A stretch of DNA of 52,905 nucleotides from an uncultured bacterium (lineage in GTDB: Bacteria > Verrucomicrobiota > Lentisphaeria > Victivallales > UBA1829): positions 1-52,905 of the forward strand of contig CADCMR010000019.1 in NCBI GenBank assembly GCA_902802585.1. Direction: 5' to 3'. Shown here in pieces: positions 45,068-52,822 of the stretch. The notes below the pieces were generated by a model. That model did not search any database and had not been told where the DNA came from. It was given only the letters and a program-made list of their open reading frames with translations. Each line of letters begins with the position of its first letter. Position 1 is the first letter of the stretch. Position numbers and translations under genes: made by a program.

Positions 45068-45682
45068 ATGAAACTGAAACACGCATTCATGCTCGCCGCA
45101 TCCGCCGTCCTGTCCGCCGTCGCGCTCTTCGGCTGCGCCAGCGAAGGAAATTCCGGCGCTGCCGACGCGCCCGCGAAGTCCGCCGCGAAGACGAAACCTC
45201 TGGTCGTATACTGGTCCTGGTCCGAGACGCACAACACCAAAGTCGTGGCGGAGATGCTCCAGCAGAAGACCGGCGCGGACATCGCTGTGATCGAAATGGT
45301 CACGCCGTACCCGACCGACTTCGGCAGCGTCATGCAGCTCGGTCAGCGCGACCTGCAGCAGCCGAAGGCCCCCGCGATCAAGGACATGAACCTCGATCTC
45401 TCCAAGTACGACCCGATTTATGTCGGCACCCCGATCTGGTTCTCCACCTATGCGCCGCCGGTCCGCACGTTCCTCCAGTCCTATGACTTCAAGGGCAAGA
45501 CCGTCGCGCTCTTCTGCACGCATGGACAGGGCAACCCCGCCACGTTCAAGTACCTCGCCGACGCGAAAGCCGCGGTCCCGGGAATCAACTACTTCCCCGA
45601 AGTCTTCGCGCACAAGGGAACGGAAGCCGCGAACGCCGGTCCCGCCCTCGATGCCTGGATCCAGAAAGTTTCCGCGAAGTAA
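45068..45682 (+). CDS. Flavodoxin with lipoprotein signal
   Basis: 204 aa. MKLKHAFMLAASAVLSAVAL followed by FGC-A is a lipoprotein signal with Cys at about position 23. A short Ala/Lys linker leads to a flavodoxin-like fold: VVYWSWSETHNTKVVAEMLQ corresponds to the FMN phosphate loop, with SETHNT in place of the common TGNT. DPIYVGTPIWFSTYAPPVRT is the second FMN loop, and ALFCTHGQGNP the third. It should be an FMN electron carrier held on the outer face of a membrane. It has its own promoter, AAGGAG 8 nt before the start, and a terminator. Confidence 0.88.
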   Translation: MKLKHAFMLAASAVLSAVALFGCASEGNSGAADAPAKSAAKTKPLVVYWSWSETHNTKVVAEMLQQKTGADIAVIEMVTPYPTDFGSVMQLGQRDLQQPKAPAIKDMNLDLSKYDPIYVGTPIWFSTYAPPVRTFLQSYDFKGKTVALFCTHGQGNPATFKYLADAKAAVPGINYFPEVFAHKGTEAANAGPALDAWIQKVSAK

Positions 45683-45714
45683 GCTGAATCTTTTCCGAAA
45701 CACGAATCCCAGAC

Positions 45715-45749
45715 GGCGGACCGGATCGTTCTTCCGGTCCGCCTCTTTT
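45715..45749 (+). terminator. Intrinsic terminator after the flavodoxin gene
   Basis: A perfect 11-bp stem ggcggaccgga/tccggtccgcc with a 7-nt loop is followed by tctttt. Confidence 0.8.
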
Positions 45750-45786
45750 CTTCCTTCAACAGCTCCATACGAAAGGAATCCGAACC

Positions 45787-46404
45787 ATGCACGTACTCCT
45801 GCTCAACGGCAGCCCGAACGCGGAAGGCTGCACCTTCACCGCCCTGTCCGAGATCGCCGCCACGCTCCATGCGGAGAATGTCACGTCCGAAATCTTCCAG
45901 ATCGGGAAAAAGCCCGTGCGCGGCTGCGTCGCCTGCAATGGTTGCCGTGAACGCGGCTCATGCGTTTTCCAGGACGACGTCCTGCCCTCGCTTGTTGATG
46001 CCGCGAAACGCGCCGACGGCATCGTGATCGGTTCCCCTGTGTACTACGCCGGTCCGAACGGCGCATTGTGCGCGCTGCTCGACCGTCTTTTCTTCTCCTC
46101 CGGCGACCTCCTGAAAGGCAAGCCGGGCGCGGCGATCGTCAGCTGCCGGCGCGGCGGCGCGAGCGCGGCGTTCGACCGCCTGAACAAGTATTTCACAATC
46201 AACCAGATGCCGGTCGCGTCCTCGCAGTACTGGAATTCCGTGCACGGGTTCACGCCGGACGACGTCCGCAAGGACGCCGAAGGGCTTCAGACCATGCGCA
46301 CGCTGGCGCACAACCTGGCGCGGATGCTCCGCATGGAGGCCGCGACGCCGAAGCGCACGGATGAGGAGGAACACCTCTGGACAAGCTTCCACGACGGAAA
46401 GTAG
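45787..46404 (+). CDS. Flavodoxin-like NAD(P)H-dependent reductase (iron-sulfur flavoprotein type)
   Basis: 205 aa, cytosolic. LLLNGSPNAEGCTFTALSEI is the FMN phosphate loop. GCVACNGCRERGSC has the Cys spacing of iron-sulfur flavoproteins of the NADPH-dependent FMN reductase family. GSPVYYAGPNGALCALLDRL is the conserved dimer/flavin segment. The start has GAAAGG 8-9 nt upstream. It follows the terminator of the flavodoxin lipoprotein and may be read by leakage or from an unseen promoter. Electron acceptor unknown. Confidence 0.9.
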   Translation: MHVLLLNGSPNAEGCTFTALSEIAATLHAENVTSEIFQIGKKPVRGCVACNGCRERGSCVFQDDVLPSLVDAAKRADGIVIGSPVYYAGPNGALCALLDRLFFSSGDLLKGKPGAAIVSCRRGGASAAFDRLNKYFTINQMPVASSQYWNSVHGFTPDDVRKDAEGLQTMRTLAHNLARMLRMEAATPKRTDEEEHLWTSFHDGK

Positions 46405-46444
46405 GCTTTTTTGTGAACCGTCAACGGACAGGTTTCCCCCCGGC

Positions 46445-47185
46445 ATGAAAGCACTGGACGAACTGATGTACGGCGCGGAGTGCGCACTCCGTGGAATCAA
46501 AATATTCTTCACACGGCCGCGCCTGTGGCCGTATGCCCTGCCGCCGCTGCTGGTCGTCCTGCTGCTGTACGCAGGGATCCTGTCCGTGCTTCTTCTCTGG
46601 GCCGTCCCGGAGCTCCGGGAGTGGCTTGCGGGGATTTCCTTCCCCGGGTGGCTGTCGTGGCTTCAGACGGCGTTGGACTGGTGCCTGTCGGCTGTCTTCT
46701 GGGTTGTCATCCCGCTCATCCTGCTCTATTTTGTCGGGACATTCTACGAGATGTTCGGTAACATGATGTTCGACATTCTGGTCGACGCCTTCGAGAAGAA
46801 GGAGTATCCGGAGCATCCCGGCGCGGACCAGTCCTACGGCAAAATGCTTCATCTGGCCGCGGGCTATGTCCTGCTGACAATCGGGTCTTATCTTGTGTAT
46901 TTTCTCCTGTTCTGGATTCCCGTCGTCGGATTCCTGTTCCGCGGCGCGATCTGCGGACGGTCGTATCTTCACGACAGCGCCGTCCGGCAGGGATTCCATG
47001 TGTCCGTGCTGCGAAAACAGGTCGCGAAAAATCGCCTGTCCGTGCTGGGGTTCGGCATCATCGCCCGTTTTGCCGAGGCGATTCCGTTCCTGATCCCGGG
47101 GCTCGTGGTCGGAGGGTCGATCCTGTACCACACCAGGATCCTGAAAACAGTGGACCTTTCGAACCGGAAAAAGCTCCCCGTCTGA
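46445..47185 (+). CDS. EI24/CysZ-like integral membrane protein
   Basis: 246 aa with four or five hydrophobic segments: WPYALPPLLVVLLLYAGILS, then AVFWVVIPLILLYFVGTFYE, the segment GYVLLTIGSYLVYFLLFWIP and a C-terminal PFLIPGLVVGGSIL. The PRLWPYALPPLL start, DAFEKKEYP and the last-helix Pro-Gly pattern fit the EI24 (PF07264) family, whose E. coli member CysZ imports sulfate. The substrate here is not shown by the sequence. The frame reaches 46361, but that overlaps the flavoprotein; Met at 46445 has only a weak ribosome site. It ends at a strong bidirectional terminator. Confidence 0.82.
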   Translation: MKALDELMYGAECALRGIKIFFTRPRLWPYALPPLLVVLLLYAGILSVLLLWAVPELREWLAGISFPGWLSWLQTALDWCLSAVFWVVIPLILLYFVGTFYEMFGNMMFDILVDAFEKKEYPEHPGADQSYGKMLHLAAGYVLLTIGSYLVYFLLFWIPVVGFLFRGAICGRSYLHDSAVRQGFHVSVLRKQVAKNRLSVLGFGIIARFAEAIPFLIPGLVVGGSILYHTRILKTVDLSNRKKLPV

Positions 47186-47190
47186 ATAGG

Positions 47191-47219
47191 AAAACGCCGG
47201 ATGATTCATCCGGCGTTTT
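47191..47219. terminator. Bidirectional intrinsic terminator
   Basis: Perfect palindrome: arms aaaacgccggatga and tcatccggcgtttt around a single base. It serves the convergent genes ending at 47185 (+) and 47247 (-). Confidence 0.85.
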
Positions 47220-47246
47220 GGAAGCAGGGGAGGGGGGAAAGTTCTT

Positions 47247-47909
47247 TTATTCGGAGACCGTGACGAAAGAACCTTCCGTGCGGGGGGGGAGTTCTCCGTC
47301 CTTCAGCTCGATCTGCCTGTCCTTGTCGGAATGGCAGACGGGGCAATTTTCCTCGGGTTTCTCCATGGAGAGCTGTCCGCAGACGGGGCAGAGATAGAAA
47401 TCAACCTCGGGAGCTTCTTCCGCATCGGGGTTGATCATCAGCTCGACGGCCAGGTCGGATTCCAGGACTTTATTGGTAATCTCAAGTGCGATCAGGATTT
47501 CCCGCAACGTTTTTTCGGGATTTGCCTTGGAGAGGAACTCTCTGTATTCGTCCACCGGAGCCAGAACGAGCGTCCGCGGATTCATCTCAATCGGATAGGA
47601 GACCGTGGAAACCCGTTCCATCTTGTATTTCTTCAGAAGAATATTGATGATGGTTTCGTGACGGTTGACGAGCACCTGCTGTGAATTGGCGAGGGCGAGG
47701 AGGATTTCCCTGTTTTCTTCGGAGGTTTTCGCGGCGGTCCTGCAACGCTCGACGCAAGTGGTAAGCTCGGTCTGGGTCTTCTGCATGAGGCGCAGCGTTT
47801 CTGGATCGACGCTCTTTTTGTTCTGCGCTCTTTTCCCGCAGGAGCAGAGGAAAAGAACCGAACAGCAGATGCCGATCAGAATTGCCGTGAAAGACGGATA
47901 TTTTTTCAT
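47247..47909 (-). CDS. Lipoprotein with rubredoxin-like zinc/iron knuckle
   Basis: 220 aa. MKKYPSFTAILIGICCSVLF followed by LCSC-G gives a lipoprotein signal. Residues 35-150 are mostly helical and charged, with no recognised family. Near residue 175, FYLCPVCGQLSMEKPEENCP followed by VC has the C-x2-C and C-x2-C pairs of rubredoxin or rubrerythrin C-terminal domains (YxCPxCG). Metal could be Fe or Zn. Such a knuckle outside the membrane is unusual. GGAG lies 9 nt before the start. It is monocistronic with a promoter at 47988-48015. Confidence 0.82.
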   Translation of the reverse strand: MKKYPSFTAILIGICCSVLFLCSCGKRAQNKKSVDPETLRLMQKTQTELTTCVERCRTAAKTSEENREILLALANSQQVLVNRHETIINILLKKYKMERVSTVSYPIEMNPRTLVLAPVDEYREFLSKANPEKTLREILIALEITNKVLESDLAVELMINPDAEEAPEVDFYLCPVCGQLSMEKPEENCPVCHSDKDRQIELKDGELPPRTEGSFVTVSE

Positions 47910-47987
47910 AAAGCAGAACTCCGGGAGAAGAATGGTGGATCGGGGTGGAACAAGGGAAATGTAACCTCATTTTGAACCGACAATATA

Positions 47988-48015
47988 AAGATACATCGTT
48001 TTTCCGAAAAATCAA
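47988..48015 (-). promoter_or_regulatory. Promoter of the rubredoxin-like lipoprotein
   Basis: Minus strand: TTGATT (48010-48015), 16-nt spacer, TATCTT (47988-47993). It is divergent from the GH5 promoter. Confidence 0.5.
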
Positions 48016-48089
48016 CTGAAAACAAGCGTTTTTCCTGACATTTCCCCTTTTTCTATCATTAGTAGCAAACGATTGTGCGCGATTTCCGT

Positions 48090-48118
48090 TTGAAAACACG
48101 GGTACCGTATGCTATATT
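48090..48118 (+). promoter_or_regulatory. Promoter of the GH5 gene
   Basis: TTGAAA (48090-48095), 17-nt spacer, TATATT (48113-48118). The leader is about 50 nt. Confidence 0.75.
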
Positions 48119-48176
48119 AGGCTCATCGTTTTTGCCGGCCGGTCGTTTCCCTAAACTACAGAAAGGCGGTTTTCCT

Positions 48177-49268
48177 ATGCCCCGGATCATTTCTCTCTTC
48201 TTCGCAAAAAGCATCTTCTTCCTGTTCGTCCTGTGTTCGTCCGTCTGCGCCATGTCGTGCGTTTCCTCGAAAGATGACATTTCGGAAGGCATTGCCTTTG
48301 TGTCCGGCATGGGATACGGATGGAACCTCGGCAACACGTTCGACTCCCTGCCGAACGGCGGCGGCCGGGGCAGCCTGGAGACGGAGACCGCCTGGGGCAA
48401 TCCGCGCACCACGCGCAAACTGATCCGGTTCATCAAGGAGCAGGGATTCGACACGATCCGCATCCCGGTGAGCTGGGGACCGCACATGGGCGACGCTCCG
48501 GAATTCACGGTCGATCCGGCATGGATGTCGCGCGTGGAGGAGGTCGTGGACTGGGCACTGGCGGAAAAAATGTACGTGATCCTCAACATGCACCACGAAT
48601 CATCCTGGCTGGAAAAGGCGTCGAAGGATTACGAAGGGACCATGGCGCAGTTCCGCGCCGGTTGGCGTCAGATCGCCGCGCGCTTCCGCGAACGCACCGA
48701 CCATCTGCTCTTCGAATCGATGAACGAGATCGATTTCAAGGACCTGCCGATCGAAGAGAACGGCGTACTCGTGAACCGCGTGAACAGCGAATTCGTGATG
48801 CTGATCCGCGCTTCGGGCGGGGCGAACAAAAAACGCTGGCTGCTGCTGCCGGGGATCGGCGCGGACCTCGAAAAGGCGTGCGACCATCTGACCCTCCCCG
48901 ACGATCCGCGCTGCATCGTGTCCGTGCATTACTACCTGCCGCCGCAGTTCGCCATCGCCACGCCCGGCACGAGCTGGGGCTACCTTTACAACTGGGGAAG
49001 CGACGAGGACCACGGGACGATGGAGGCAAATTTCGCGAAGCTGAAGGAACACTATCTGGACAAGGGCGTCCCGATCATCATCGGCGAATACGGCTGTCTG
49101 ATGCGGAACAAGGACCGCGCCAGCCGCGTCGACTATTTCCGCTCCATCGTGCGCCTGTCGCGCGAAAACAACATCTGCCCGGTCTTCTGGGACAACGGCG
49201 AGGAGCTCGACCGCCGGGCGTTCGTATGGCGGCAGGAGGGCGTCCTGCCCGCCCTGACCGGGAATTGA
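48177..49268 (+). CDS. Glycoside hydrolase family 5 (cellulase-like) enzyme
   Basis: 363 aa. A secretory signal (MPRIISLFFAKSIFFLFVLC) is followed by CAMSC, a weak lipobox, so it may be lipid-anchored. The (beta/alpha)8 GH5 domain has GYGWNLGNTFDSLP, then IKEQGFDTIRIPVSWGPHMG, and YVILNMHHESSW. The acid/base Glu is in FESMNEIDF, and the nucleophile Glu is in PIIIGEYGCL. No binding module is attached. It cuts beta-1,4-linked glucans or mannans (family range); the exact substrate is open. Met at 48177 follows AAAGGCGG. The GNAT gene starts 5 nt after the stop. Confidence 0.93.
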   Translation: MPRIISLFFAKSIFFLFVLCSSVCAMSCVSSKDDISEGIAFVSGMGYGWNLGNTFDSLPNGGGRGSLETETAWGNPRTTRKLIRFIKEQGFDTIRIPVSWGPHMGDAPEFTVDPAWMSRVEEVVDWALAEKMYVILNMHHESSWLEKASKDYEGTMAQFRAGWRQIAARFRERTDHLLFESMNEIDFKDLPIEENGVLVNRVNSEFVMLIRASGGANKKRWLLLPGIGADLEKACDHLTLPDDPRCIVSVHYYLPPQFAIATPGTSWGYLYNWGSDEDHGTMEANFAKLKEHYLDKGVPIIIGEYGCLMRNKDRASRVDYFRSIVRLSRENNICPVFWDNGEELDRRAFVWRQEGVLPALTGN

Positions 49269-49273
49269 GCACG

Positions 49274-49777
49274 ATGAACATGAAGATCGTTCCCGCCGAT
49301 TTTGACCGCCATGCCCCGTTCATCCTGGCGCTGCTGAACGACGCCGTCCTGCACACCACCTGGGTGTACGACTGCGATCCGCATCCGGAATCGTACATGC
49401 GGGAGTATTTCGACGAGCACGAGGCGGGGAATTACCCCATGCTCGTGGCGGAGTCGGATGACGGCGCGTTCCTGGGATTCGCCTCCTGCGGCGCATACCG
49501 GCATCACCAGGGGTATCTGCACGCGGCGGAGCTGTCCGTCTACGTCGAGCCGTCCGTGCGCCGGACGGGCGTCGGGTCGACGCTGCTGACGCGCCTGGAG
49601 GAGGAATGCCGCAAGGTCGGCATCCACACGCTCATCGGCGTGATTGATTCCGGGAATCTGCCGAGCATCGGGTTGCACCGGAAATGCGGCTATGAATATG
49701 CCGGGACCGTCCGCGAGGCGGGCCGGAAATTCGATCGCTGGCTCAGCATCGTGTATTATCAGAAAATCTTATCCTGA
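49274..49777 (+). CDS. GNAT N-acetyltransferase (phosphinothricin acetyltransferase-like)
   Basis: 167 aa. The acetyl-CoA loop is VEPSVRRTGVGSTLLTRLEE (R/QxxGxG/A). TLIGVIDSGNLPSIGLHRKC followed by GYEYAGT is typical of PAT/YncA-type acetyltransferases. Acceptor unknown. It starts 5 nt after the GH5 stop and is probably co-transcribed. Its last 19 nt overlap the end of the convergent gene at 49759. A second in-frame Met lies two codons later. Confidence 0.92.
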   Translation: MNMKIVPADFDRHAPFILALLNDAVLHTTWVYDCDPHPESYMREYFDEHEAGNYPMLVAESDDGAFLGFASCGAYRHHQGYLHAAELSVYVEPSVRRTGVGSTLLTRLEEECRKVGIHTLIGVIDSGNLPSIGLHRKCGYEYAGTVREAGRKFDRWLSIVYYQKILS

Positions 49778-50424
49778 GCCGGATCGGATGCCCGGAAATC
49801 CTCGCCGGAGTTGGAGTTGTTTTCGGCTGCATAGGCAGCCGCGTCGGGATTCCTCAGGAGGTATTCACGGTCCAGTTCGACCGGGATGTCGTCCGGGATT
49901 CGTTTTCCGTTCAGGAACGCCGGATGCGCCGGAAGCCCGCCTCGTTTGGATTCCGTTAACCGGATCAGAAAATCGTCCCGGATCGAGCCGGGTCCGTCCT
50001 CATCCGGCGGCAGGTGAGTTTCGGTCCGGTAACAATCATCGCCGACGACCGTAAAGACAAGCGCGTCCCCGCATTTTTCGACGTAGAGGCGACCGGAATA
50101 CCGCGCGAGGGAATCCAGCACCGTGAACGAGCCGGGTTCCTTCGCCTCGCCGCCGAACGGGACGCCGAGCCCGCCCGCGTAGGTCAGCTTCGCATCGTCT
50201 CCGAGCATGTCCCATTGCAGGTACCCATCGTCAAGCGCCCTCAGTTTCTCATAGAACGCCGGCTCCTGGAGCCGCGCGAAAAACCGGTTCACATGCAGGA
50301 GCCTTTCCGATTCGACCGAGATCCGGTATACTTGGCGGACGAACAGGAAAAGCGCCGCGGCGCCGCAGGCGATCAGGACGAGGACGGCGATGAGAATGTA
50401 TCGTTTCAGCGCGGGATGCTTCAT
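49759..50424 (-). CDS. Membrane-anchored protein of unknown function
   Basis: 221 aa. MKHPALKRYILIAVLVLIAC and GAAALFLFV form an N-terminal anchor. The remaining 190 residues are soluble, with charged helices and a likely beta region (LYVEKCGDALVFTVVGDD) but no family I recognise. A disordered Asn/Ser/Asp-rich end closes the protein. It follows the oxidoreductase gene by 18 nt and is probably its partner in transcription. The 3' end overlaps the GNAT gene by 19 nt tail to tail. Confidence 0.78.
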   Translation of the reverse strand: MKHPALKRYILIAVLVLIACGAAALFLFVRQVYRISVESERLLHVNRFFARLQEPAFYEKLRALDDGYLQWDMLGDDAKLTYAGGLGVPFGGEAKEPGSFTVLDSLARYSGRLYVEKCGDALVFTVVGDDCYRTETHLPPDEDGPGSIRDDFLIRLTESKRGGLPAHPAFLNGKRIPDDIPVELDREYLLRNPDAAAYAAENNSNSGEDFRASDPAQDKIF

Positions 50425-50442
50425 TGCGACGGGATGCCGTGT

Positions 50443-51543
50443 TCAGTCCAGTTCGCCCGGAGCGAGGCCGTCCCGGAGGGGCGCCGGACGGGCGCATGTG
50501 CTTTCGAGTGTGACATACCGGCTTTTTTCGCCCGCCTCCAGGATGGAGCACATCACGTCGAGCACATGATAGGCAAGCTCCCCGCTGCAGCGGTGCGGTC
50601 GCCCAAGCTCAATTCCGGCGGCCATGTCCGCCAGCCCGATCAGACGCATGTTGTCGTTGTAGATAAACGTGTTTTCGGCGGCTTTCCAGGCGGAATCCAA
50701 GCCGTTTTGCGCGAATCGCACCTCGCCGGAAAACGTGTTCGGATCGGGCGTGTGGAGCGCGCCGTCGAGACCCCACAGCTCAATGCAGTTTTCCATCTGG
50801 GTGCTCAGTCGGCAGACATCGAAGCTCATGGTGAGGTTGATGACGGGACCGGAGGCGAATTCCAGCACGGCGGCGATATGGGTGTCGACCTCCACGGGGT
50901 AGGTCCTGCCCTGGTTGGACCCGCTTCCCAGGCGCAGACCGGTGGCGCGTGAACTGAATCCGGCGACCCGTTTCACAGGTCCGAGCAGATTCACGAGCGC
51001 CGTGAGGTAATACGGCCCCATGTCCATCAGAGGTCCGCCGCCCGTCCTGTAGTAGAAGCCGGAGTTCGGGTGCCAGGTTTCCGGTCCGCGGTTCGCCATG
51101 ACGGCGCAACCGCCGGAGATTTTCCCGACAATGCCGCTGTCGATGAGCTTGCGGCAGGTCTGATGCCCGCCTCCGAGGAACGTATCGGGGGCGCAGCCGA
51201 CGCGCAGCCCCTTTTCCGCCGCCAGACGCAGGACTTTCCTTCCGTCCTCGCGCGTGACAGCGAACGGTTTTTCCGCATAGACGTGTTTCCCGGCTTCCAG
51301 CGCGCGCAGGTTGATTTCAGCATGGACCTCCGGCGTGGTCAGGTTGAGGATGACGTCGATTTCCGGGTCGAGGAGAAGCGCATCGACGGAGACCGCCTGG
51401 ATCCCGAAGGATTCCGCGGCGGCGCGGGCGGACTCGCCGCCCCGGCTCGCGCATTTCACGATGCGAAGGTGCCGGAATACATCTTTGTTGCGCAGATAGG
51501 CGCCGCAGATGTTTCCGCAGCCGATCAGACCGGTTTTCAGCAT
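50443..51543 (-). CDS. Gfo/Idh/MocA-family NAD(P)-dependent oxidoreductase
   Basis: 366 aa. The Rossmann loop GLIGCGNICGAYLR is at the N-terminus, and the Lys of the family catalytic motif is in HVYAEKPFAV. RTGGGPLMDMGPYYLTALVN is the conserved C-terminal domain helix. Family members oxidise or reduce sugars, inositols or their derivatives. The presence of GH5 nearby and an operator at the promoter suggest carbohydrate use, which is inference. Met at 51543 has AAGGAG 8-9 nt upstream; the frame extends 27 codons upstream without support. It is first of a two-gene unit. Confidence 0.93.
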   Translation of the reverse strand: MLKTGLIGCGNICGAYLRNKDVFRHLRIVKCASRGGESARAAAESFGIQAVSVDALLLDPEIDVILNLTTPEVHAEINLRALEAGKHVYAEKPFAVTREDGRKVLRLAAEKGLRVGCAPDTFLGGGHQTCRKLIDSGIVGKISGGCAVMANRGPETWHPNSGFYYRTGGGPLMDMGPYYLTALVNLLGPVKRVAGFSSRATGLRLGSGSNQGRTYPVEVDTHIAAVLEFASGPVINLTMSFDVCRLSTQMENCIELWGLDGALHTPDPNTFSGEVRFAQNGLDSAWKAAENTFIYNDNMRLIGLADMAAGIELGRPHRCSGELAYHVLDVMCSILEAGEKSRYVTLESTCARPAPLRDGLAPGELD

Positions 51544-51685
51544 ATTCGTTCTCCTTCCGTGACAATCTGTTTTCGGATGCCTGGCATTTTTCGGACATCC
51601 GGTTTCGGGCTCCGCGGGAAGCAATCCTTTATTCCATGTCTATCAGATTACTTAGTCTGCGTTTCCTGTCTTGAAGCATCCCGCC

Positions 51686-51704
51686 CATCGTTGGTTGCAC
51701 GATG
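51686..51704. promoter_or_regulatory. Operator-like inverted repeat
   Basis: catcgt-N7-acgatg, a perfect 6-bp inverted repeat just downstream of the -10 box of the oxidoreductase promoter, where it would cover the transcription start. The right half resembles LacI/GalR-type half-sites loosely. Confidence 0.55.
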
Positions 51705-51733
51705 AATATACACCGGCATCGGCGCGAAATCAA
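51705..51733 (-). promoter_or_regulatory. Promoter of the Gfo/Idh/MocA unit
   Basis: Minus strand: TTGATT (51728-51733), 17-nt spacer, TATATT (51705-51710). The leader is about 155 nt, the longest in the window, and holds no small ORF I trust. Confidence 0.7.
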
Positions 51734-51886
51734 GCGATGGTAACGAGAAAGAACAAAAACGTGCATGAGAACTCATGTCTGCCGCCGTTTTGAAGCGAAG
51801 AACAAGGTGACATGGCTTTGGTGGGCGAACTCTAAAATGAATGTGGGATATCTGTGAATCTTTTTCGGATTTTGCCTGGAACCAGC

Positions 51887-51915
51887 TTGATTTCCTTTAG
51901 TTTGTATGCTACATT
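51887..51915 (+). promoter_or_regulatory. Promoter of the DUF6694-like lipoprotein
   Basis: TTGATT (51887-51892), 17-nt spacer, TACATT (51910-51915). 51544-51963 otherwise holds only the divergent promoter and operator. Confidence 0.65.
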
Positions 51916-51963
51916 AAAATAATAAAAAATTTCTCCTCAAGCTCCATCAGAAAGGTGAATCCT

Positions 51964-52482
51964 ATGTTCCAGCCCGTTTTCACGCGAATGTCCGTCTGTC
52001 TCCTTTTGTCCACTGTCCTGCTCGCATCGCTCCCCGGATGCACCAAGCGCATCGATACCTCGAACGAGGACAAATATTACAAGACGATGACCGAAGTCAT
52101 GACTTCCCTTCCCGCCGAAAAACAGCACGAGTTCGATGAAGGCATGTCCATGATCTGGTTTTATTCGGAATCCGATGAAGCCACCAATGCCATGATCCAC
52201 AACAAGTCCGGCGAGGAGATCCTTGCGCTCGTCGCTGAGATGAAAGCCTCCCTCCCGAAGCTCGACACATCATCCAAGGAAGCTTATGACAGTTCCCTTG
52301 CAAAAATGAAGGCAGGACTCCCCGCTTCAAAAGTTTCCACTTTCAATGATTGGCTCAGGGAAATGCCCGCATACCGCAAGGGCAATCCGAAGATCGATTC
52401 CCTGAATGGCATGACCTTCCAGAAGATCGTCGAGAACCGCGATTTCGTCAATAGCCAGAACCCCGGCGTCCAAAAGCCGTGA
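51964..52482 (+). CDS. Small lipoprotein with duplicated DUF6694-like module
   Basis: 172 aa. MFQPVFTRMSVCLLLSTVLL and ASLPGC form a lipoprotein signal with LPGC lipobox. Two similar modules follow. The first, about residues 30-98, runs from KRIDTSNEDKYYKTMTEVMT and SLPAEKQHEF to NKSGEEILALV. The second, about 99-165, runs from KLDTSSKEAYDSSLAKMKAG and LPASKVSTF to LNGMTFQKIV. This is the layout I recall for DUF6694 lipoproteins, doubled. Function unknown. A GTG three codons earlier is possible, but AAAGG is better spaced from the ATG. Confidence 0.82.
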   Translation: MFQPVFTRMSVCLLLSTVLLASLPGCTKRIDTSNEDKYYKTMTEVMTSLPAEKQHEFDEGMSMIWFYSESDEATNAMIHNKSGEEILALVAEMKASLPKLDTSSKEAYDSSLAKMKAGLPASKVSTFNDWLREMPAYRKGNPKIDSLNGMTFQKIVENRDFVNSQNPGVQKP

Positions 52483-52822
52483 CGCACGGACGATTGCTCT
52501 CGGAAAACGATAGGGGGTTGGTAGTTTTCTTTGTTCGTCATATCCTCAAAAGCTTCGAGTATCCCATAAGAATCAGAAAAGTGTTCATTCATCCCGCGGT
52601 TCAATACCCCGCTGCTTGCGGCGAATCCGCATAGAAACTGTTTTTGCGTCCGGCTCGTCCAGAGCCGTGTACGATCGGGCGTAATACCGTGAGGCTTGCC
52701 TCGCGGATAGCCTGACCGGAAACAAAAACTCTATTTACGACCTTTTTGAGCTGGAGAGAACGCCGCTTTGATAAACGTTTTCGTTGTCTGTTTTGTGCTT
52801 GAAACCAACTAAGAGTATATCC
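52483..52822. other. Intergenic region without a recognised gene
   Basis: No convincing gene. It holds small hairpins, for example cgtgaggc-tt-gcctcgcg near 52690. Its right part, from about 52730, is more AT-rich than the rest of the window and borders the transposase fragment, so an IS end is expected here. I could not identify its terminal repeat. Confidence 0.4.
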
